This document shows positions 58,115-64,000 of a DNA stretch of 64,000 nucleotides, piece by piece. The notes under the pieces were generated by a model that ran no database searches, was not told the origin of the DNA, and was given only the letters and a program-made list of their open reading frames with translations. This DNA comes from JAABRU01 sp041390465 (GTDB lineage: Bacteria > Desulfobacterota > Desulfobacteria > Desulfobacterales > Desulfococcaceae), in contig JAWKPW010000018.1 in the NCBI GenBank assembly GCA_041390465.1, positions 1 through 64,000 on the forward strand, written 5' to 3'. The position numbers and the translations under genes were made by a program. Each line of letters opens with the position of its first letter. The first letter of the stretch is position 1.

Positions 58115-58149
58115 TTGAATGAAAAAAATTTTTCACCTGTCCAATGTCT

Positions 58150-59445
58150 TTAGAGGCATTTTTTCTCCAGCCTGCGGTGTGTGAAGGATTTTGCCTGAGA
58201 ACCTGCATAGTCGGCCACAACATGCCCTTTTCCGAAGAGCCGCCATTTGTAAATGACCAGTCCCTCCAGTCCCACCGGGCCACGTGCATGGATTTTGCCG
58301 GTGCTGATGCCCACTTCCGCTCCCAGGCCAAAACGGAAACCGTCACTGAACCGGGAGCTGCAGTTGAGAAAAACATCCGCGGAATCCACATAATCCATAA
58401 AGCGGATGCCCCGGCCCCGATCTTCGGTGACAATCACATCGGTATGCCCCGAACCATAGTGATTGACATGCGCCACTGCCGCATCCAGACTGTCCACAAT
58501 TTTGATCGATACAATCAAATCCAGATATTCGGTGCGCCAGTCCTGCTCATTGGCAGGTTTTGCATCAATAATTTTTCGGCTCTGTTCACAGCCCCGGATT
58601 TCCACATTTCTGGCCTCCAGAGCCTTTTTGAGAAGTGGCAGAACCTCTGCGGCAATATCCTTGTGCACCAGTATGGTTTCTGCTGCATTGCACACAGCCA
58701 CATACTGGGTTTTGCTGTCAACCGCAATGCGCACAGCCATGTCCGGATCCGCCTTGCTGTCAATATACACATGGCAGATGCCGTCCGCGTGTCCCATAAC
58801 CGGAATGCTGGTATTGTCCATGATATGCCGAACAAATTCATTGCTGCCTCTGGGAATCAGCAGATCAATGTATTTGTCCATTTTCAGCATTTCTGCCACA
58901 TCCGCACGGGTTTCCAGCAGGGAAAGCCAGTTTTTGGGAATGCCTGCCTTTACGCCCGCGTCATGAATTACAGCAGCCAGAACGCGGTTGGTTTCAGCCG
59001 CCTCACTGCCGCCTTTTAACAGCACGGCATTTCCGCTTTTCAGGCAGAGTGCGGAGATTTGCACCAGCGCATCAGGCCGGGATTCAAAAATCACACCGAT
59101 GACACCAATGGGGCAGGTGACTTTGTAAAGTTCCAGCCCTTCATCCAGTTCGGTTGCTGTCAGAATCTGTCCCGCAGGATCGGGGAGTTTTTCAAGACTG
59201 CTGAGTCCCTCACACGCCTCCCGGATTTTGCTTTCATCAAATTTCAGGCGTTTGCGCAGAGGAGCGGCCAGTTTCTCCTTTTCCGATCTTTGCAGATCGG
59301 CCAGATTGGCCGCACAAATTTCCGCCCTGTTCTTTTCCAGAGCGGCAGAGATTTCCGCAAGAGCCTGATTCTTGACCTCACTTTTCACCGCTGCCAGTCC
59401 AATGGCTGCCGCCTTTGCCTGTATGGCTGTCTGCTGTATGTCCAT
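58150..59445 (-). CDS. proA: Glutamate-5-semialdehyde dehydrogenase
   Basis: 431 aa, normal length. Second step of proline synthesis: reduces glutamyl-5-phosphate with NADPH. CPIGVIGVIFESRPDALVQI, LLKGGSEAAETN, and the catalytic Cys in YVAVCNAAETILVH are present; GPVGLEGLVIYKWRLFGKG is the typical C-terminus. I start at 59445 with AAAGGA 6 nt upstream, rather than eight codons earlier. No proB in the window. Confidence 0.95.
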   Translation of the reverse strand: MDIQQTAIQAKAAAIGLAAVKSEVKNQALAEISAALEKNRAEICAANLADLQRSEKEKLAAPLRKRLKFDESKIREACEGLSSLEKLPDPAGQILTATELDEGLELYKVTCPIGVIGVIFESRPDALVQISALCLKSGNAVLLKGGSEAAETNRVLAAVIHDAGVKAGIPKNWLSLLETRADVAEMLKMDKYIDLLIPRGSNEFVRHIMDNTSIPVMGHADGICHVYIDSKADPDMAVRIAVDSKTQYVAVCNAAETILVHKDIAAEVLPLLKKALEARNVEIRGCEQSRKIIDAKPANEQDWRTEYLDLIVSIKIVDSLDAAVAHVNHYGSGHTDVIVTEDRGRGIRFMDYVDSADVFLNCSSRFSDGFRFGLGAEVGISTGKIHARGPVGLEGLVIYKWRLFGKGHVVADYAGSQAKSFTHRRLEKKCL

Positions 59446-59570
59446 GCTGTTTCCTTTTCTGTTTTGCAATATATTTCCCGGATGTTACCTGCAAAGAATG
59501 AAAAAATCATGCCATAAAACAAAGCAGGGTTCAATATTTTTCTTCTTTATTTTTTTTCTGATTCACTGTA

Positions 59571-59720
59571 ATACCAAATCGCTGTTGAAGTGAAGTTATG
59601 CAATATCTTCTGCCGGTTCCTCAGAAAACCGGATTTTTCCGAAAAATCCGGTTTTTCTGAATACCCGAAAACTTTCGGCTGTGCGGAAGGCACTGCATCA
59701 AATCAATGGAGAATCGGTAT
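59571..59720 (+). repeat. MITE-1 copy containing a palindromic terminator-like insert
   Basis: 150 bp bounded by ATACCAAATCGCTGTTGA and CAATGGAGAATCGGTAT. Its middle (59621-59660) is a hairpin AAAACCGGATTTTTC / GAAAAATCCGGTTTTT of the same type as those at 14.7 and 20.6 kb. A degenerate MITE-2-like stretch follows at about 59755-59835 (CAGCCGATCTGCCCCGCTG). Confidence 0.6.
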
Positions 59721-59930
59721 AATCATGCAGATAAGCACCGTGCTGCATTGAGGATTCCGTGGCGGGTCAGGATGATTTTCTGCACAGACGGATTTGAAAA
59801 CCGCCCCTGCCATGTTTTTCAGCCGATCTGCCCCGCTGCCGACAATTCCGTATCTTTTTGTGCAATCAGGTTGTGCAATCGGGATTTTCAGGGGATTGGT
59901 GCGGATTTTCTGAAAAAGGAGAAGAAAAAA

Positions 59931-60224
59931 ATGCCTTTTGTGACAATTCCCGGTGTGGTGGGAAAAGTATATGTGCCGGATGAACAGCCGGAACATGAAA
60001 AAAAGCACAACTGCAAAGACTGTTTTTCCTGCCAGCATTGCAGTGATGATCGCTGCGAGCTGTGCAGAGGGGAAAAAGCGGGAAAACATCGCGTGCCCAG
60101 TCCTGCGAATCAGAATTCAGGCCGCAAAACAGCTCCAAACACTGTTCCGGCATATGCCTTTGTGAAGAAAGCAGGAATCAGGCAATTCCAAACGCCTGCG
60201 GATACCGGCTTTCACAGTGCATGA
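59931..60224 (+). CDS. Small Cys-rich protein of the CKDCxSCQxC type
   Basis: 97 aa. The first half is conserved among sulfate reducers as I recall it: MPFVTIPGVVGKVYVPDE, then NCKDCFSCQHCSDDRCELC with six Cys, a probable metal or Fe-S site. AAGGAG lies 9 nt before the ATG. Family members end soon after the Cys cluster (about 50-60 residues); here a repeat-like, low-complexity tail of about 40 residues runs up to the edge of a MITE-1 copy, whose first base overlaps the stop. Function unknown; it lies near the NifU-like gene. Confidence 0.6.
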   Translation: MPFVTIPGVVGKVYVPDEQPEHEKKHNCKDCFSCQHCSDDRCELCRGEKAGKHRVPSPANQNSGRKTAPNTVPAYAFVKKAGIRQFQTPADTGFHSA

Positions 60225-60351
60225 TACCGATTCTCCTTTGAAACCATGCTTTTTTTACCGCAAAGGACACAAAAAAAAGACAGCACTGTCAAAATCTGCG
60301 GAGAACCGGCTTTGCCTTCCGCAACGTATGGTTTCAGCAGAGAATTGGTAT
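60224..60351 (+). repeat. MITE-1 copy
   Basis: 128 bp from ATACCGATTCTCCTTTGA to CAGAGAATTGGTAT. The interior AATCTGCGGAGAACCGGC and CTTCCGCAACGTATGG matches 32524-32648. One base separates it from the next copy. Confidence 0.7.
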
Positions 60352-60352
60352 G

Positions 60353-60540
60353 ATACCGAATCTCCATTGATTTGATTCAATATCAGTATGTTTTTCATTT
60401 AACCTTTAACCACAAAGGACACAAAGAGGGCACAATGGTCACAAAAAACTGACAGAACTTTGCAAAATAGGGGGCGAACCGGTATTGTCTTCCGCAAAAA
60501 CTGCTTTCCATAAAGCATGTTTTCAATGGAGAGTCGGTAT
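60353..60540 (+). repeat. MITE-1 copy, long form
   Basis: 188 bp from ATACCGAATCTCCATTGA to CAATGGAGAGTCGGTAT, with CTTTCCATAAAGCATG inside. Directly follows the previous copy in the same orientation. Confidence 0.7.
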
Positions 60541-60575
60541 GAGAACTTGTTTCCCTGCGGAACAGATGAGGATAA

Positions 60576-60609
60576 AAAAACTGAATTTTTCAAAAAAAAT
60601 TCAGTTTTT
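60576..60609. terminator. Palindromic terminator-like hairpin
   Basis: AAAAACTGAATTTTT (60576-60590) pairs with AAAAATTCAGTTTTT (60595-60609). Located 109 bases past the minus-strand NifU-like stop; works on paper in both directions. Confidence 0.6.
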
Positions 60610-60717
60610 CATATTCTGAAGCCCAACGCGGTTCTGTACCGGCCATGAATGGGGGATGTCAGCAGAAAAGGAGATACCCGGCACAAAAAAATGCGTATGA
60701 ATCCGCATCACACGGTT

Positions 60718-61161
60718 TCAGTTTCGGAGCTGCTGACGGTAGGCTTTTTTCCAGCACTTGCAGTTGCAGTTTGTTCTTCGGTAATCCGACAGAGCCAGAT
60801 ACAGCGCACCCGCTGCCAGTTCCGCACAGTGAAAGTGATCCGGAGGCAGTGTTTCCAGATACTGTGCGATATGCTCCGGAGTGATCCGCCATGCCTCGTC
60901 AGGACTTTTTCCCTCTGCCAGACAGACAATGGCATTGGCGCACGCGGCTGTGTTTATGCAGCCGTTGATATCAAAGCAAATCCGGCGGATACAATTTTCC
61001 TGAACACAGAGAAAAATCTCTATGGTGTCGCCGCAGTCCCCTGTTCTTTTCCCATACCCGTCCGGATGCGCGATTCTTTCCCGATGATCCGTGCGAAAGG
61101 CTGTCTCCAGAAAACGGAGGGAATATTGGTGTTCCGGTTCCAAATCTTTTTCTTCGTTCAT
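60718..61161 (-). CDS. NifU-like Fe-S cluster scaffold protein
   Basis: 147 aa. Resembles the N-terminal scaffold domain of NifU/IscU: HPDGYGKRTGDCGDTIEIFL (first Cys), FDINGCINTAACANAIVCLA (second), and LPPDHFHCAELAAGALYLAL (third). The C-terminus adds a Cys-rich NCNCKCWKK stretch not usual for IscU. Likely receives or assembles Fe-S clusters for the neighbouring ferredoxin-bearing ATPases. The start is chosen at 61161 (MNEEKDLEP); the Met at 61194 is possible; neither has a strong ribosome site. Confidence 0.78.
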   Translation of the reverse strand: MNEEKDLEPEHQYSLRFLETAFRTDHRERIAHPDGYGKRTGDCGDTIEIFLCVQENCIRRICFDINGCINTAACANAIVCLAEGKSPDEAWRITPEHIAQYLETLPPDHFHCAELAAGALYLALSDYRRTNCNCKCWKKAYRQQLRN

Positions 61162-61265
61162 TTTGCGTAAACTTGTCACGGAAAAGTGATTCACGACAAT
61201 GTCTGAAACGCACTGTTTTTTTGCTTTTCAAAACGTTTCAGACAGACACAGCGTTTTCAGCCAAT

Positions 61266-61311
61266 AAAAAAAAGAGCTGTCTTCTGCAGCAGTTGTACAA
61301 CAGAAGACAGC
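61266..61311 (-). terminator. Rho-independent terminator of the ORP-like operon
   Basis: GCTGTCTTCTG (61276-61286) pairs with CAGAAGACAGC (61301-61311). The A-run at 61266-61273 gives a U-run after the hairpin on the minus strand, 8 bases past the receiver-like stop codon. Confidence 0.85.
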
Positions 61312-61318
61312 GTCTGAT

Positions 61319-61684
61319 TTACATCATCTTTGCCAATGCTTCCAGCAGGATCCCTGCTTCTCCGCTGTCCGGACAGGGCCGAAGCTGAACCAGTATGCCG
61401 AGTCCTTCGGAGGCATCATGGAACTCTTCCGGTGGCAGGGAGCTGACCAGGGCCATGTTGATCATGGCATTCTTCCGGATAATCATGCCTGCAATTTCCA
61501 GACCGGAAAGACTGCCGGCCTTTTCATCAATAATGATCAGATCCGGAGGAGCCTGTGCCACCCTGGCCAATGCGGATGCTGCGGAATCCGCGTACAGGAT
61601 CTCCGCTTCTGCCTGAGAATGCAGCCCCTTTGCCAGACCGGAGAAATTCTCTGCTTTGTCTGTGACAATCAGAAAGTTTTTCAT
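61319..61684 (-). CDS. Receiver-like single-domain protein
   Basis: 121 aa with a CheY-like alternation: NFLIVTDKAENFSGLAKGL, then PPDLIIIDEKAGSLSGLEIA containing a possible phospho-acceptor Asp, and MALVSSLPPEEF. It has no output domain. Last gene of the minus-strand operon, ATG 5 nt after the NifX-like stop. A regulatory or scaffolding role for the ATPases is conceivable. Not all receiver residues are present, so it may be a degenerate, non-phosphorylated member. Confidence 0.65.
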   Translation of the reverse strand: MKNFLIVTDKAENFSGLAKGLHSQAEAEILYADSAASALARVAQAPPDLIIIDEKAGSLSGLEIAGMIIRKNAMINMALVSSLPPEEFHDASEGLGILVQLRPCPDSGEAGILLEALAKMM

Positions 61685-61689
61685 TTTTC

Positions 61690-62064
61690 TCAATGTCCGC
61701 CGCCGCAGGTGTTTTCCTGACTGAAGCGGGGCAGTTTTCCCTGCAGCAGTGCGTTTACCGCATCTCCCACAGTGGGAGCCTGTCCGCCATAGTAAACTTC
61801 AATGCCCACCTGCTGGAAACCCATGAGGGGGCGCAGTCCCATGCCGCCGGCAATGAGCATGCCTGCCCCTTTGTCGGCAAGATATTTCACTGGAACCATG
61901 CAGCCTCCCTGACTGTGCTCCACACCGGGAACAATCTCCACTTTTTTCACCTGGCTGTCTTCCACAGATACCAGAGTATACATCTCACAGTGTCCAAAAT
62001 GCGCGCCCAAAGCGGCATTCATTCCGCCCGGGGGAGAAGAGGGGATGGCAATAACTGTATCCAT
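61690..62064 (-). CDS. NifX/NafY-type dinitrogenase cofactor-binding family protein (ORP-like)
   Basis: 124 aa. MDTVIAIPSSPPGGMNAALG, AHFGHCEMYTLVSVED, GMLIAGGMGLRPLMGFQQVG, IEVYYGGQAPTVGDAVNALL and a C-terminal CGGGH fit the small NifX/MTH1175 family, which includes the orange protein that binds a Mo-Cu cluster in Desulfovibrio. Position next to two MinD-type ATPases with ferredoxin domains matches the orp operon. A long upstream in-frame extension has no homology; GACAGG precedes the ATG at 62064. Bound metal is not known here. Confidence 0.8.
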   Translation of the reverse strand: MDTVIAIPSSPPGGMNAALGAHFGHCEMYTLVSVEDSQVKKVEIVPGVEHSQGGCMVPVKYLADKGAGMLIAGGMGLRPLMGFQQVGIEVYYGGQAPTVGDAVNALLQGKLPRFSQENTCGGGH

Positions 62065-62346
62065 AATAACCTGTCTTTCCTTTCCTGTCCCATGCATCCG
62101 CTGATCCTGAGACGGCATTCCAATTGACTGGAAGAATTCAGGACAGCGGCATGTTTGGGAGCAAATAAATGTGACGGGCAGTTCAAACCCGTTTCTGCAT
62201 ATGACAATACAACAAAATCTCTGCAAAGAAAAGCGCAAAATTCCGCAAAAAAGTTACGGTCATTTGCGCTTTCTGTGCGCTCCTGCTTTTTTCACGCGAA
62301 GAATTGCCCTGTCAGCAATTCCGGATTTTTATACTTTCACACGTTT

Positions 62347-63210
62347 TCAGATCAGTTTCACAATGGCCGCCCAGATTTTTCGAATCTCATCCGAAAATCC
62401 GCTGTCGCAGTATTCTGTTACAGCCTGCGCCTGCACCATGGCCTTTGTGACGACCGGATCATGGGGCAGACTGCCCAGCATGGCCAGACCTTTTTCCCGG
62501 CAGAAATCCCGGATCTGTCCGCTGATGTTTTCGTTAAGATCCGATTTGTTGACAATCACGCCCGCAGGCAGGCGGAAACACGCGCACAGTTCTATGACCC
62601 GTTCCAGATCATGCAGTCCCGATGGGGTGGGCTCTGTCACGGCAACCACCAGGGACGCGCCGGACAGGGAACTGATGACCGGGCATCCGATTCCCGGAGG
62701 GCCGTCCGAAAGTATGAGGGAACGCCCCTGTTTTTCTGCCAGTTCCTTTGCCTGCTGCTTGAGCAGGGTCACCAGTTTTCCGGAATTTTCCTCACCCGGA
62801 AAAAGCCGGGCATGGACCATGGGCCCGAAACGGGTTTCGGAAAGATACCACTGGCCGCAGTGTTTCTGCTCAAAGGCAATGGCATTGGCAGGACAGAAGG
62901 CCACACAGACCTTGCATCCCTCGCATTTCAGGGGATTGATTTCCGGAACCGGTGCATCGGAAACTGCCCCGAATCTGCACATCTCAGTGCACACCCCGCA
63001 GCTTTCGCATTTGTCTTTGATGACAGATGCCTCATAACCGGAAAAAAAATCCTGAGATACGGTCTGATCGGGCCGGAGAATCAGATGCAGATCCGGCGCG
63101 TCCACATCCAGATCGCAGATCACATGATCCGAGGCCAGATGCGCGAAAGCTGCTGTCAAAGAGGTTTTGCCGGTTCCGCCTTTTCCGCTGATGACCAGAA
63201 CTTCAGGCAT
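62347..63210 (-). CDS. MinD-type P-loop ATPase with inserted 2[4Fe-4S] ferredoxin domain
   Basis: 287 aa. Walker A VISGKGGTGKTSL at the N-terminus, DLDVDAPDLHLIL, then two 4Fe-4S motifs (CESCGVCTEMCRFGA and CEGCKVCVAFCPANA) and the Walker B-like SDGPPGIGCPVISSL. This is the architecture of the paired ATPases in orp operons. Cytosolic; probably drives cluster transfer to the NifX-like protein. AGGAGG precedes the ATG, which overlaps the upstream ATPase gene by 8 nt. A 282-bp gap separates it from the NifX-like gene downstream. Confidence 0.9.
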   Translation of the reverse strand: MPEVLVISGKGGTGKTSLTAAFAHLASDHVICDLDVDAPDLHLILRPDQTVSQDFFSGYEASVIKDKCESCGVCTEMCRFGAVSDAPVPEINPLKCEGCKVCVAFCPANAIAFEQKHCGQWYLSETRFGPMVHARLFPGEENSGKLVTLLKQQAKELAEKQGRSLILSDGPPGIGCPVISSLSGASLVVAVTEPTPSGLHDLERVIELCACFRLPAGVIVNKSDLNENISGQIRDFCREKGLAMLGSLPHDPVVTKAMVQAQAVTEYCDSGFSDEIRKIWAAIVKLI

Positions 63211-64000
63211 GACGCACCTCCTTTATGGCAGCCATGATATACAGGGATTCCGGAACCGCTGATCTTATTTTTTCCGCCAGATCGGCAAACAGTTTCCCCA
63301 TTTCCAGTGAGGTTTCCGCAATAACGCGGCCCTGGGAATAAGCCTCGGCAATGCTGCGTTCATAGGGAATTTCCGCGAAAATTTCCAGCCCGGCAGAGCG
63401 GCAGTAATCATACACGGCGTCATTGCCCATCCCTGCCCGGTTCACCACCACAGCCATCGGGATGGACAGGGGCTGAAATGCCTCATGGGCAAGCTGCAGA
63501 TCATAAGTGCCAAAGGGCGTGGGTTCTGTCACCAGAAGGATGAAGTCCGCATCCATGACCGCATTCACGGCAGGGCAGCTCACACCGGGCGGGGCATCAA
63601 TGATGGCATCCGCGTTTTTTTCCGCTGTCATCTTCCCCAGTTTTTCTTTCACCTGCCGCATCAGCGGGGGACTCATGGCCTCGCCCACCCGCAGACGTCC
63701 CATGAGAAAACCTGCCTTTCCCGCGCTGCCCCATTCCATTTCCCCCAGCTCCCGGACTCCGGGTGACAAAGCCTTTTCCGGGCAGATGGCGATGCATCCG
63801 CCGCAGCCGTGGCACATTTCCGGAAAGGTGAGCACAACTTCGCCCATAAGGCTGATGGCCTTGAACTGGCAGAGTTCACTGCATTTTCCGCAGTATGTGC
63901 ATTTGCTGGCATCCAACTGGGGCACTTCCAGCCCCGCGATCCGCCTGCCTGTGATTTCCGGGTGCAGAAACAGATGCAGATTGGGTTCCTCCACATCCAA
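63203..64000 (-). CDS. Second MinD-type ferredoxin ATPase, 5' part beyond the window
   Basis: 265 residues seen; the Walker A end lies outside the window. DVEEPNLHLFL, CTYCGKCSELCQFKA and CHGCGGCIAICPEKA (two 4Fe-4S sites), and IDAPPGVSCPAVNAVMDADF match its neighbour downstream in layout. The two probably form a heterodimer, as is presumed for their homologues. Overlap with the next gene shows one operon. Transcribed towards the NifX-like and receiver-like genes. Confidence 0.88.
   Translation of the reverse strand: MDVEEPNLHLFLHPEITGRRIAGLEVPQLDASKCTYCGKCSELCQFKAISLMGEVVLTFPEMCHGCGGCIAICPEKALSPGVRELGEMEWGSAGKAGFLMGRLRVGEAMSPPLMRQVKEKLGKMTAEKNADAIIDAPPGVSCPAVNAVMDADFILLVTEPTPFGTYDLQLAHEAFQPLSIPMAVVVNRAGMGNDAVYDYCRSAGLEIFAEIPYERSIAEAYSQGRVIAETSLEMGKLFADLAEKIRSAVPESLYIMAAIKEVRHA

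Overview
The window looks like a chromosomal segment of a sulfate-reducing member of the Desulfobacterota, probably Desulfobacterales. This is inferred, not proven. The signs are a molybdo-hydroxylase maturation cluster of the type found in Desulfovibrio (CoA ligase, XdhC, MobA-like NTP transferase with HD domain, histidine phosphatase), an orange-protein-like cluster of ferredoxin-bearing MinD ATPases with a NifX-type protein, a DUF134/Mrp pair, ThrH, and a PEP-CTERM protein. Coding density is modest. The gaps are packed with short dispersed repeats, and many genes are broken by frameshifts, which suggests a large, repeat-rich genome under decay.

Layout. 1-2.9 kb: partial Rpn-like gene cut by a MITE, Mrp ATPase, DUF134 regulator, site-2 protease. 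3.3-11.7 kb: remains of an Rhs polymorphic-toxin locus on the minus strand (lipoprotein start, YD repeats, core, decayed toxin tip, immunity gene, orphan Rhs tip, second decayed toxin-like gene with small membrane partner) with a dead IS4-type transposase. 11.7-13.8 kb: frameshifted YgiQ radical SAM gene and a HicA-like toxin cut by a MITE. 15-20.6 kb: sucrose operon (PfkB sugar kinase, sucrose-phosphate synthase with phosphatase domain, sucrose synthase). 21-29.4 kb: chemoreceptor, RsmA, PEP-CTERM protein, RarA, RRM protein, SurA-like PPIase. 29.6-33.5 kb: dead Hsp20, Lon and RlpA genes in a row. 34-44.8 kb: MEDS protein and chemoreceptor, HldE with a scrambled kinase motif, TumE/TumA pair, YbgC-like thioesterase, ThrH, homoserine dehydrogenase, PurM, broken WecA/MraY-like transferase. 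45.5-50 kb: accessory island with a canonical integron attC site, two attC-like palindromes, a CcbP-like cassette, an AT-rich adenine methyltransferase, a PIN fragment, a nonsense-interrupted gene and a Uma2 nuclease. 50.1-53.7 kb: dnaN-gyrB. 53.8-58 kb: Mo-hydroxylase maturation cluster with two frameshifted genes. 58.1-64 kb: ProA, small Cys-rich protein, NifU-like scaffold, receiver-like protein, NifX/ORP-like protein and two MinD-type ATPases, the last running off the window.

How it works together. The sucrose genes form a synthesis and breakdown cycle: fructose-6-P plus UDP-glucose to sucrose-6-P to sucrose, then sucrose synthase to NDP-glucose plus fructose, with fructose rephosphorylated by the kinase. 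They are coupled by a 4-bp overlap. The right-hand cluster belongs to metal-cluster handling. At least three mobile repeat families (called here MITE-1, MITE-2 and repeat C) shape the region: they truncate genes, extend the PPIase reading frame, and in one place carry a nested 158-bp element with perfect terminal inverted repeats and an 11-bp target duplication. No tRNA, rRNA or CRISPR array was seen.
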